From BQJD01 sp965652415 (lineage in GTDB: Bacteria > Pseudomonadota > Gammaproteobacteria > Arenicellales > CAJQKF01), in assembly GCA_965652415.1 (NCBI GenBank), contig CBFGVH010000135.1:1-8261 (forward strand): 8,261 bases of DNA, in the 5' to 3' direction. Below, piece after piece: positions 1 through 6,243 of the stretch (position 1 is its first letter; each line of letters opens with the position of its first letter). A program made the translations under genes and the position numbers. The notes below the pieces were generated by a model. The model was not told the DNA's origin. It ran no database searches and saw nothing but the letters and a program-made list of their open reading frames with translations.

Positions 1-1913
1 ACGCCGGTCGGGCACTCGCGCCGGCAGGCCTTGCACGACACGCACAGCTTCAGCGTCTGGGCCATGGCGTCCGAGGTGAAGGCGTCCTCGCCGAGTTGAC
101 CGGAGATCGCGAGGCGCAGGGTGTTGGCGCGGCCGCGGGTGACGTCCCGCTCGTCGCGCGTGACCCGGTAAGACGGGCACATGGCGCCGCCGGCCAGCTT
201 GCGGCAGGCGCCGTTGTTGTTGCACATCTCCACCGCGCCCTGGAAGCCGCCGCCGGCGCCGGGATGGCCGGACCAATCGAGCACGGTCTTCACCTCCGGC
301 ACGTGGTAGTCGGGCGGATAGCGGAACAGGGTGCGCTCGTCCATCTTCGGCGGATCGACGATCTTTCCGGGGTTCAGCAAACCCTGCGGGTCGAACAGGC
401 GCTTGACCTCGCGGAAGTTGTCCACCATGCGACGTCCGAACATCGCCTCGTGAAACTCCGAGCGGCACAGACCGTCGCCGTGTTCGCCGGAGTGCGAGCC
501 CTTGTACTCGCGCACCATCTCGAAGCATTCCTCGGCGATGGCGCGCATGGCGCGCACGTCCTCGTCGAGGCGCAGGTTGAGCACCGGCCGCACGTGCAGG
601 CAGCCCACCGAGGCGTGCGCGTACCACGTGCCGCGGGTGCCGTGCCTGTGGAAGATGTCGGTCAGGCGCGCGGTGTACTCGGCGAGGTCCTCGAGGTCGA
701 CCGCGCAGTCCTCGACGAAGGAGATCGGCTTTCGGTCCTCCTTCATCGACATCATGATGTTGAGCCCGGCCTTTCGCACCTCGAATATCGCCGCCTGGAA
801 GGCGGGCTCGACCGCCTCGACCACGCCGCCGCGCGATGCGGGGGGATTTTCGAAGGCGAAGCCGAGATCGCCCATCATCTCGTTCAGCGCGTCGAGGCGT
901 CTGCGGTTCTCGGCCGGGTCGTCCTCGGCGAACTCCACAAGCAGCAGCGCGTCGGGTTCGCCGCGCACGAAGTCGTTCACGGTATCCCTGAACGCGCCGA
1001 TCTCGCGCGCCAGCTCGATCATGGTGCGGTCGATGAGCTCCACCGCCACCGGGTCGAGGGTGACGAGGTGCCGGGCCGAGTCCATGGCGGCGTGGAAGGT
1101 GGGGAAGTGGCACACGCCGAGCAGCCTGTGCTTCGGCAATGGTGCGAGCTTCAGGTGCACTCGCTCGGACAGCGCGAGCGTGCCTTCGGAACCGACCAGA
1201 AGGTGGGCGAGGTTCACGTCCTCGCGCGGAGCACACAGGGCGTCGATGTTGTAGCCGCCGACCCGGCGCATCACCGTCGGGAAGCGCGCGGCGATCTCGT
1301 CCCTCTCGCGCGCACCGAGGGCGAGCAGGGCCTCGACCAGTCCGCGGTCCGGGTCCGACGTCTCGCCGGCCGGGCCGAAGCGCGCCCGCCGCCCGTCGAT
1401 GGTCAGGGCGTCGATGGCGATCACGTTGTCGCGCATCAGGCCGTAGCGGATCGAGCGGCTGCCGCAGGAGTTGTTCGCCGCCATGCCGCCGATGGTGGCG
1501 CGCGAGGCGGTGGACACGTCCACCGGGAACCACAGGCCGTGGGGCCTGAGCCGGCGGTTGAGTTCGTCGAGCACGATGCCGGGTTCGACCACGCAGGTGC
1601 GCTCTTCGACGTCGAGTTCGAGCAGGCGGTCGAGGTGCCGGGTGTGGTCGATGACCACCGCGTGATTCACCGTCTGGCCGCACTGCGAGGTGCCCGCGCC
1701 GCGCGGCAGCACGGCAATGCCCTCGGTGCGCGCGGAGTCGAGGGTAAGCGCCACGTCGTCGGCGCTCGCCGGCACCACTACCGCGTGGGGCATCATCTGG
1801 TACATCGACGCGTCGGTGGCGTAACGGCCGCGGCTGAACACGTCGGTCAGGATTTCTCCAGCGATCCGGCCACTCAGCCGTCGTTCGAGAATCTCGCCGG
1901 GAATGCGCGTCAT
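1..1913 (-). CDS. FAD-linked D-2-hydroxyacid dehydrogenase with C-terminal Fe-S region (YdiJ-like), C-terminus cut by window edge
   Basis: This gene probably oxidises a D-2-hydroxy acid (D-2-hydroxyglutarate, D-lactate or glycolate type) to the 2-oxo acid, passing electrons from FAD through Fe-S clusters. 637 residues are visible; YdiJ-type proteins run to about 1000, so the C-terminal cysteine-rich part lies off the left edge. The FAD-binding (PCMH) domain spans roughly residues 43-260, with a PRGAGTS loop at 70-76, GGMAANNSCG at 142-151 and VGSEGTL at 240-246. The FAD-oxidase C domain spans about 290-515, with H433 and H440 (HASVGCLH) and GEHGDG at 476-481; by comparison with human D2HGDH these should hold a metal. 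Cysteines C564, C570 and C579 (MCPSY) precede a ferredoxin-like C624-x2-C627-x2-C630-x3-C634-P. The frame is unbroken. The ATG at 1913 is the only start before an in-frame stop at 1940; its Shine-Dalgarno is poor. Divergent from the aminotransferase operon. The family is clear; the substrate is not. Confidence 0.93.
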   Translation of the reverse strand, partial: MTRIPGEILERRLSGRIAGEILTDVFSRGRYATDASMYQMMPHAVVVPASADDVALTLDSARTEGIAVLPRGAGTSQCGQTVNHAVVIDHTRHLDRLLELDVEERTCVVEPGIVLDELNRRLRPHGLWFPVDVSTASRATIGGMAANNSCGSRSIRYGLMRDNVIAIDALTIDGRRARFGPAGETSDPDRGLVEALLALGARERDEIAARFPTVMRRVGGYNIDALCAPREDVNLAHLLVGSEGTLALSERVHLKLAPLPKHRLLGVCHFPTFHAAMDSARHLVTLDPVAVELIDRTMIELAREIGAFRDTVNDFVRGEPDALLLVEFAEDDPAENRRRLDALNEMMGDLGFAFENPPASRGGVVEAVEPAFQAAIFEVRKAGLNIMMSMKEDRKPISFVEDCAVDLEDLAEYTARLTDIFHRHGTRGTWYAHASVGCLHVRPVLNLRLDEDVRAMRAIAEECFEMVREYKGSHSGEHGDGLCRSEFHEAMFGRRMVDNFREVKRLFDPQGLLNPGKIVDPPKMDERTLFRYPPDYHVPEVKTVLDWSGHPGAGGGFQGAVEMCNNNGACRKLAGGAMCPSYRVTRDERDVTRGRANTLRLAISGQLGEDAFTSDAMAQTLKLCVSCKACRRECPTG

Positions 1914-1920
1914 CGATTGG

Positions 1921-1930
1921 TTGACATCAA
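1921..1930. promoter_or_regulatory. Palindrome TTGACATCAA, possible operator
   Basis: This is a TTGA-CA-TCAA inverted repeat with 4-bp arms and a 2-bp centre. It overlaps the candidate rightward -35 and lies 8-17 bp upstream of the dehydrogenase ATG. A dimeric repressor bound here could affect both genes. The arms are short, so chance is possible. Confidence 0.3.
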
Positions 1931-1931
1931 A

Positions 1932-1941
1932 ATGAATTCAT
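1932..1941. repeat. Perfect 10-bp palindrome ATGAATTCAT
   Basis: A perfect self-complementary 10-mer lies in the spacer between the candidate -35 and -10 of the rightward promoter. With the palindrome at 1921-1930 it is centred about one DNA turn away (11 bp), the spacing expected if two dimers bind the same DNA face. Function is unproven. Confidence 0.3.
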
Positions 1942-1949
1942 AATTCAAT

Positions 1950-1979
1950 ATTATCCTCAATAGACCAAAAGCGGCGCAA
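1950..1979 (-). promoter_or_regulatory. Candidate sigma-70 promoter for the FAD dehydrogenase
   Basis: Read on the minus strand, TTGCGC (plus 1979-1974, 4 of 6 matches) is followed after 18 bp by GATAAT (plus 1955-1950, 5 of 6 matches). This would start transcription near 1943, about 30 nt before the ATG at 1913. It overlaps the rightward promoter back to back, so the two may compete or share control. The assignment rests on consensus matching only. Confidence 0.35.
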
Positions 1980-1991
1980 GCGACGCGCCGC
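1971..1991 (+). other. GC-rich hairpin in the aminotransferase leader
   Basis: GCGGCGC (1971-1977) and GCGCCGC (1985-1991) form a perfect 7-bp all-GC stem with a 7-nt loop. It ends 3 nt before the only Shine-Dalgarno-like GGGA (1995-1998) and 17 nt before the ATG at 2009. It is not followed by a T-run, so it is not an intrinsic terminator. It may stabilise the mRNA 5' end, influence translation, or simply reflect high GC. Confidence 0.35.
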
Positions 1992-2008
1992 GACGGGATC
2001 GTTCACCC

Positions 2009-3214
2009 ATGCGCAAGGCCGGCCGTCACTTCCTGCAGATACCGGGTCCGTCCACGGTCCCCGATCGCATCCTGCGGGCAATGGATTTCCCCACCATGGA
2101 TCACCGCGGGCCGGACTTCGGTGTTCTCGGCCGGCGCGTGCTGGAAGGCATGCAGTCGATCTTCCGCACCTCGGGTCCGGTGTTCATCTACCCGTCGTCG
2201 GGCACCGGGGCCTGGGAGGCGGCGCTGGCCAACGTCATCGCCCCCGGCGAGCGCGTGGTCATGGTCGAGACCGGCCACTTCGCCAGCCTCTGGACCCGCC
2301 TCGCGGCGCGCCTGGGCATCGATACGCAGACCATCGACACCGACTGGCGCCGCGGCGCCGACCCGAACGTGGTCGAGGATGCACTGAGGCGCGATACAGC
2401 CCATCGCATCAAGGCACTGTGCGTGGTGCACAACGAGACGTCCACCGGCGCGACGACCCGCATCGGCGAGGTGCGCGCGGCCATGGACGCCGCCGGCCAC
2501 CCGGCCTTGCTCATGGTGGATACGATTTCGGGCCTGGCCTGCGCCGACTTCCGCTTCGACGAGTGGGGCGTGGACGTCGCCATCGCCGGCTCGCAGAAGG
2601 GGCTGATGCTGCCGCCGGGCCTCGGCTTCAACGCCGCGAGCGAGCGCGCCATCGAAGAATCGAAGCGCTCGGGCTGCCCGCGCTCGTACTGGTCGTGGGA
2701 CGAGATGCTCGGTCCGAACGGCACCGGCTACTTCCCCTACACGCCGGCCACCAACCTGCTATACGGTCTCGCCGAGGCCATCGACATGCTGCACGAGGAA
2801 GGTCTCGAGCAGGTGTTCGAGCGTCACCTCCGTCACGGCGAGGCGACCCGGCGCGCGGTCGAGGCCTGGGGCCTCGAGGTGCAGTGTGTCGAGCCGCGAG
2901 ACTACTCGCCGGTGCTGACCGGCGTGCGGCTTCCGGAGGGCCACGACGCCGACGGCTTTCGCGCGACGGTGCTCGAGCACTTCGACATGTCCCTCGGCAG
3001 CGGCCTCGGCCGCATCGCCGGCAAGATGTTCCGCATCGGCCATCTCGGCGATTTCAACGATCTCATGCTCATGGGCACGCTGTCGGGAGTCGAGATGGGC
3101 CTCGAGCTCGCGGGCGTGCCGCACCGGCAGGGCGGCGCCGCGCACGCCATGCGCTGCCTCTGCGACCAGGCCGCCGGCGCGACCGCCACGCAGAAGGCAA
3201 GGGCGCATGGCTGA
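2009..3214 (+). CDS. Class V aminotransferase, serine-glyoxylate aminotransferase family
   Basis: This is a PLP-dependent aminotransferase that most likely moves an amino group between an amino acid and glyoxylate, as in serine + glyoxylate giving hydroxypyruvate + glycine. Its 401 residues fit the family. Visible landmarks are IPGPSTVPD at 11-19, the phosphate-binding SSGTGAWE at 63-70, HNETSTG at 141-147, the cofactor-ring aspartate D171 in LMVD, the PLP lysine K197 in GSQKG, YTPAT at 244-248 and FRIGHLGD at 341-348. BhcA of the beta-hydroxyaspartate cycle (aspartate-glyoxylate aminotransferase) belongs to the same family and cannot be excluded; no bhcB, bhcC or bhcD homolog is in the window. 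The start at 2009 has a weak GGGA at 1995-1998. It is the first gene of the rightward operon, 92 nt ahead of dctP. Family is near certain; amino donor and acceptor are inferred. Confidence 0.92.
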   Translation: MRKAGRHFLQIPGPSTVPDRILRAMDFPTMDHRGPDFGVLGRRVLEGMQSIFRTSGPVFIYPSSGTGAWEAALANVIAPGERVVMVETGHFASLWTRLAARLGIDTQTIDTDWRRGADPNVVEDALRRDTAHRIKALCVVHNETSTGATTRIGEVRAAMDAAGHPALLMVDTISGLACADFRFDEWGVDVAIAGSQKGLMLPPGLGFNAASERAIEESKRSGCPRSYWSWDEMLGPNGTGYFPYTPATNLLYGLAEAIDMLHEEGLEQVFERHLRHGEATRRAVEAWGLEVQCVEPRDYSPVLTGVRLPEGHDADGFRATVLEHFDMSLGSGLGRIAGKMFRIGHLGDFNDLMLMGTLSGVEMGLELAGVPHRQGGAAHAMRCLCDQAAGATATQKARAHG

Positions 3215-3294
3215 GCCGGCCGGCAATTCACGCCTCGCCGTCGTCGCCAGGGGCGAAGGCGGGGAACTGTCGTCAGACTGATACACACCACGAG

Positions 3295-3300
3295 AGGAGG
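3295..3300 (+). promoter_or_regulatory. Strong ribosome binding site of dctP
   Basis: A full AGGAGG sits 6 nt before the ATG at 3307. It is the best Shine-Dalgarno in the window and fixes the start of the TRAP binding protein, whose frame is otherwise open far upstream. Its strength fits the need for excess periplasmic binding protein. Confidence 0.85.
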
Positions 3301-3306
3301 CACGAG

Positions 3307-4287
3307 ATGAAACGCATCATCACGACGGTAATCGCCACGTCACTGCTCACGCTGTGGGCGAGCGCGGCAAACGCCCAACAGCTCGAACTCAGGTTCGGCC
3401 ACGTGGGCAACCCCGGTTCCCTGTTCGCCGCATCCGCCGAGGAGTTCGCTCGCCGCGCCAACGAGAAGCTCGGCGACAAGGCGGTGGTACAGGTATTCGG
3501 CGCCTCGCAGCTCGGCAACGACACCGAACTGCTGCAGAAGCTCAAGCTCGGCCAGGTGCACTTCGCCCTGCCGTCGACGGTCATGTCGTCGGTGTCGCCG
3601 GAGTTCGGCGTGTTCGAGATGCCGTACATCATCAAGGACCGCGAGCACATGAAGCGCGTGATCGACTCCATCGGCGAGAGCGTGTTCCAGGCCGCCGCCA
3701 AGGCCAACGGCTATCGCATCCTCGCGTTCTGGGAGAACGGCTTCAGGCACATCACCAACAACGTGCGCCCGATCAACGTTCCCGATGACCTCAAGGGCGT
3801 GAAGCTGCGCACGCCCAAGGGCGAGTGGCGCGTGAAGATGTTCCAGGCCTACGGCGCCAACCCGACCCCGATGGCGTTCTCCGAGGTGTTCACCGCGCTG
3901 CAGACGAACGTCATCGACGGCCAGGAAAATCCCTACACCCAGATCCACAGCGCCAAGTTCCAGGAGGTGCAGAAGTACCTCTCGATCACCGGCCACGTGT
4001 ATACCCCTGCCTATGCGCTGACTTCCGACGAGCACTTCGGCAAGCTGCCGCAGGACGTGCAGGACATCCTGCTCGAGACCGCCCAGGAAACCCAGGCGTA
4101 CGTGTACGAGACCGCGGCCGCCATGGAGAACGACCTGCTCGAGGAGATCAAGAAAGCCGACATCGAGGTGAACGAGGCTGACAAGGACGCCTTCATCGCC
4201 GCCTCCGCGCCGATCTACGATGAGTTCGCGGCGTCGTTCGACGGCGGCGCCGAGCTGGTCGAGGCCGTGCGCGCGGTCGCCGACTGA
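3307..4287 (+). CDS. dctP: TRAP transporter periplasmic solute-binding protein (DctP family)
   Basis: This 326-residue protein captures a carboxylate in the periplasm and delivers it to the DctQM membrane complex. A Sec signal peptide is clear: MKR, a hydrophobic stretch, then ANA-QQ with likely cleavage after residue 23. The mature protein follows the DctP fold, with FGASQLG at 64-70, GFRHITN at 145-151, KLRTP at 166-170 and DGQENP at 204-209. R147, R168 and N208 match in order and spacing the ligand carboxylate-binding R127, R147 and N187 of the sialic acid protein SiaP, so the ligand almost surely carries a carboxylate. The ligand itself cannot be named. The start is set by AGGAGG at 3295-3300 and the signal peptide. 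The 92-nt spacer from the aminotransferase holds only a GCCGGCCGGC palindrome (3215-3224) and a weak TCGCC/GGCGA hairpin (3244-3256), with no terminator or obvious promoter. Confidence 0.95.
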   Translation: MKRIITTVIATSLLTLWASAANAQQLELRFGHVGNPGSLFAASAEEFARRANEKLGDKAVVQVFGASQLGNDTELLQKLKLGQVHFALPSTVMSSVSPEFGVFEMPYIIKDREHMKRVIDSIGESVFQAAAKANGYRILAFWENGFRHITNNVRPINVPDDLKGVKLRTPKGEWRVKMFQAYGANPTPMAFSEVFTALQTNVIDGQENPYTQIHSAKFQEVQKYLSITGHVYTPAYALTSDEHFGKLPQDVQDILLETAQETQAYVYETAAAMENDLLEEIKKADIEVNEADKDAFIAASAPIYDEFAASFDGGAELVEAVRAVAD

Positions 4288-4303
4288 CCCACTTCGCCAT
4301 GAT

Positions 4304-4338
4304 GACGGCTGTCGCGGCTTGATGCGGCGGCAGCCGTC
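4304..4338 (+). other. Intercistronic stem-loop 1 after dctP
   Basis: GACGGCTG (4304-4311) and CAGCCGTC (4331-4338) form a perfect 8-bp stem around a 19-nt loop. It begins 16 nt after the dctP stop. It is followed by C-rich rather than T-rich sequence, so it is not a typical intrinsic terminator. It could protect the dctP mRNA 3' end from exonucleases or reduce read-through into dctQ. Confidence 0.5.
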
Positions 4339-4344
4339 CCCCGC

Positions 4345-4365
4345 CGCGCGCGTTCGACGCGCGCG
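4345..4365 (+). other. Intercistronic stem-loop 2 between dctP and dctQ
   Basis: A perfect 9-bp stem (4345-4353 with 4357-4365) closes on a 3-nt TCG loop and consists almost wholly of GC pairs, so it should be very stable. It lies 6 nt after stem-loop 1. No T-run follows. Together the pair resembles mRNA-stabilising hairpins that raise the binding protein above the membrane subunits; that role is inferred. Confidence 0.5.
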
Positions 4366-4446
4366 CCGTCCGGCCCGGTTCGCCGGCGGCGCGGCCGAGG
4401 AACTTCCTGCGCCCGGCGCGCGTTTCCTGTTCCGGGTTCGGCCCTG

Positions 4447-4965
4447 ATGAAAAGAACGATCGAAGTCCTGCTCGAGTGGGTCCTCATCATCCTGATGGTC
4501 ACGCTGACCGTCGTGGTCGTGGTTGCGGTGGGCTACCGCAAGATGGGCGCCTCGCTGTCGTGGTACGACGAGGTCGCCTCGGTGCTGCTCGCCTGGGTGA
4601 CCTACTACGGCGCGGCGCTGGCCGCCCTGAAGCGCAAGCACATAGGCTTCGACAGCCTGCTGCTGGCCATCCCGATGCCGGCACGAATGTGGGCCGTGGC
4701 GCTATCCGAAGCGCTCGTGATCGGCTTCTTCCTGTTGCTGGCCTGGGCCGGCTGGGAGGTGCTGCAGGTGCTCGAGGGCATGCGGCTGATCAGCCTGAGA
4801 TGGGTGCCGATCACCCTGACGCAGTCGGTCATCCCCATCGGTGCGGTACTGTTCATCGTCTGTGAGCTGCTGAGCCTGCCCGAGTACTGGCGCGCCACCG
4901 TTGCCGGCATCTCCTTCGAGCATGCCGAGATCGAGGAAGAGATCGAGAGGGCGAAGAACGCATGA
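4447..4965 (+). CDS. dctQ: TRAP transporter small membrane subunit (DctQ family)
   Basis: This 172-residue inner-membrane protein is the small subunit that pairs with DctM in the TRAP transporter. Four hydrophobic segments are visible at about residues 8-29, 43-62, 84-106 and 122-143, as expected for the family. The typical DctQ stretch around 39-69 is present: WYDE, then AWVTYYGAALAALKRKHIGFD, including the conserved Glu, the small-residue helix and the His. The C-terminus is acidic and helical (EIEEEIERAK). The ATG at 4447 is the only in-frame start near the first membrane helix. It has no convincing Shine-Dalgarno, but a 41-codon reading frame ends on it (TGATG), which could help initiation. 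The stop overlaps the dctM start (ATGA). Confidence 0.93.
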   Translation: MKRTIEVLLEWVLIILMVTLTVVVVVAVGYRKMGASLSWYDEVASVLLAWVTYYGAALAALKRKHIGFDSLLLAIPMPARMWAVALSEALVIGFFLLLAWAGWEVLQVLEGMRLISLRWVPITLTQSVIPIGAVLFIVCELLSLPEYWRATVAGISFEHAEIEEEIERAKNA

Positions 4966-6242
4966 CCGTGCTCGTCATCTTCATCGCCCTGGTGGCGATG
5001 ATATGCATCAACATGCCGATCGGCATCGCGCTGGCCGTGTCGGCGGTGCTCGGACTGCTCCTCACCGAGGGCGTGGGTTCGCTGGTGACGGTGGCGCTCG
5101 ACATGTACGACGGCTCCACCAAGTTCTCGCTGATCGCCATCCCCATGTTCGTGCTGGCCGGCGCCATCATGAACGCCGGCGGCATCACCGACCGCCTGAT
5201 CAACTTCGTCAGCGCACTGATCGGCTTCGTGCGCGGCGGCCTTGCCATGGTCAACATCGGCGTGTCGCTGTTCTTCGCCGAGATCTCGGGCTCGGCGGTG
5301 GCCGACGTGGCCGCGCTCGGTTCGGTGCTCATCCCGCAGATGAAGCGGCGCGGCTACTCCGCGGCATTCTCCGCGGCGGTGACGTCGTCGTCGGCGTCGC
5401 TCGCCATCATCATCCCGCCGTCGATCCCGATGATCCTCTATGCCGTGTCGGCCAACACCAGCGTTGAGCAGCTGTTCGTGGCCGGCTTCGTGCCGGGCAT
5501 CCTCGGCGCCGCAGGATTGATGGGTGTGGCCTACATCTTCGCGCGGCGCTACAACCTGCCGGTGGAGGAGGCGTTCAACTGGCCGCAGCTCAAGCGCACG
5601 TTCATCGCCGCGCTGCCCGCCTTCTCGCTGCCGGTCATCATTCTCGGCGGCATCTTCGGCGGCTTCGTCACCGCGACCGAGGCGGCGGGACTGGCGGTGG
5701 CGGCGGCGCTGCTGGTGGGGTTGTGGTACCGCCAGGTCGACCTCAAGCACCTCAAGCGCGCCATGCTCGACGGCGGCATGCAGACCGCGGTGGTGATGAT
5801 CCTGGTGGCGGCTTCGGTGCTGATGGGCGGCTTTTTGACCCGCGCCCAGATTCCGCAGGAGCTGGCCCAGCAGATGATGAGCCTGACCGACAACAAGTAC
5901 GTCATCCTGCTCATCCTCAACGTCTTCTTCCTGGTCATCGGGTTCTTCCTGCACTCGGCGGCCGCCATCATCCTGGTGGTGCCGATCGTCATCCCGCTGA
6001 TCAACCAGGTCGGCATCGACCCCGTGCACTTCGGCCTGATCGTCACCCTCAACCTCGCCATCGGCCAGCAGACGCCGCCGGTGGCATCGGTGCTGATCAC
6101 CGCGTGCTCCATCGCCCGCGCCAACATCTGGGACGTGACCAAGGTCAACGTGTACTTCGTCGCCGTGCTCCTTGCGGTGCTGCTGATGAGCACGTACATT
6201 CCGGCCATCCCGATGTTCCTGGTGGACTTCTTCTATCGTTGA
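4962..6242 (+). CDS. dctM: TRAP transporter large membrane subunit (DctM family)
   Basis: This 426-residue subunit forms the ion-coupled transport channel, normally driven by a sodium gradient, and receives ligand from DctP. It is hydrophobic throughout, with about a dozen membrane segments. Family signatures are PMFVLAGAIMNAGGIT at 61-76, GSAVADVAALGSVLIP at 110-125, IIIPPSIPMILY at 149-160, GGIFGGFVTATEAA at 229-242 and IGQQTPPV at 367-374; the last two belong to the repeated regions that form the ion and substrate site. Length is normal and the frame intact. Its ATG overlaps the dctQ stop, with GAGAGG at 4945-4950 as a distant ribosome site, so translation is probably coupled. The next gene starts 1 nt after its stop. 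Confidence 0.95.
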   Translation: MTVLVIFIALVAMICINMPIGIALAVSAVLGLLLTEGVGSLVTVALDMYDGSTKFSLIAIPMFVLAGAIMNAGGITDRLINFVSALIGFVRGGLAMVNIGVSLFFAEISGSAVADVAALGSVLIPQMKRRGYSAAFSAAVTSSSASLAIIIPPSIPMILYAVSANTSVEQLFVAGFVPGILGAAGLMGVAYIFARRYNLPVEEAFNWPQLKRTFIAALPAFSLPVIILGGIFGGFVTATEAAGLAVAAALLVGLWYRQVDLKHLKRAMLDGGMQTAVVMILVAASVLMGGFLTRAQIPQELAQQMMSLTDNKYVILLILNVFFLVIGFFLHSAAAIILVVPIVIPLINQVGIDPVHFGLIVTLNLAIGQQTPPVASVLITACSIARANIWDVTKVNVYFVAVLLAVLLMSTYIPAIPMFLVDFFYR

Positions 6243-6243
6243 C

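Larger units (their letters stand above)
1921..1949 (+). promoter_or_regulatory. Candidate sigma-70 promoter for the aminotransferase-TRAP operon
   Basis: A perfect -35 hexamer TTGACA lies at 1921-1926. It is followed after 17 bp by TTCAAT at 1944-1949, which matches 4 of 6 positions of the TATAAT -10 consensus. Transcription would start near 1956, giving a leader of about 50 nt before the ATG at 2009. A TATTAT at 1949-1954 looks more like a -10 but sits 22 bp from the -35, which is too far. The -35 falls inside a palindrome (1921-1930), so a bound regulator could block it. Confidence 0.4.
1914..2008. promoter_or_regulatory. AT-rich divergent intergenic promoter region
   Basis: This 95-bp spacer separates the two divergent start codons and is the only clearly AT-rich stretch in the window (about 1915-1970). 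It must drive both the leftward dehydrogenase and the rightward operon. It holds candidate promoters on both strands, two short palindromes (1921-1930 and 1932-1941), a direct repeat of AATTCA at 1935-1940 and 1942-1947, and a GC-rich hairpin near the aminotransferase start. The crowding of symmetric sites suggests a regulator that controls both directions, but no regulator gene lies in the window. Confidence 0.7.

Noticed and set aside
96..1943. 615-codon plus-strand open frame
   Set aside because: It lies antisense to the FAD dehydrogenase, whose minus-strand frame carries clear FAD and Fe-S motifs throughout. The plus frame has low-complexity His/Arg/Ala/Val-rich sequence, an artefact of high GC.
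2009..3214. Calling the aminotransferase bhcA of the beta-hydroxyaspartate cycle
   Set aside because: Family membership would allow it, but none of the cycle's other enzymes is in the window and I see no residue that decides between donors.
2419..3306. N-terminal extension of dctP in the same frame
   Set aside because: The frame is open upstream, but the translation is Arg-rich shadow of the aminotransferase gene. The signal peptide and AGGAGG fix the start at 3307.
3215..3306. Separate promoter or terminator between the aminotransferase and dctP
   Set aside because: Only a short GCCGGCCGGC palindrome and a weak 5-bp stem are present, with no -35/-10 pair and no T-run.
4304..4365. Rho-independent terminator between dctP and dctQ
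   Set aside because: The hairpins are strong but no T-run follows either, and dctQ and dctM must be transcribed with no visible promoter of their own.
3340..4641. 433-codon minus-strand open frame spanning the dctP-dctQ spacer
   Set aside because: It runs antisense across two clear genes and a hairpin spacer, and its product is compositionally biased with no recognisable motif.
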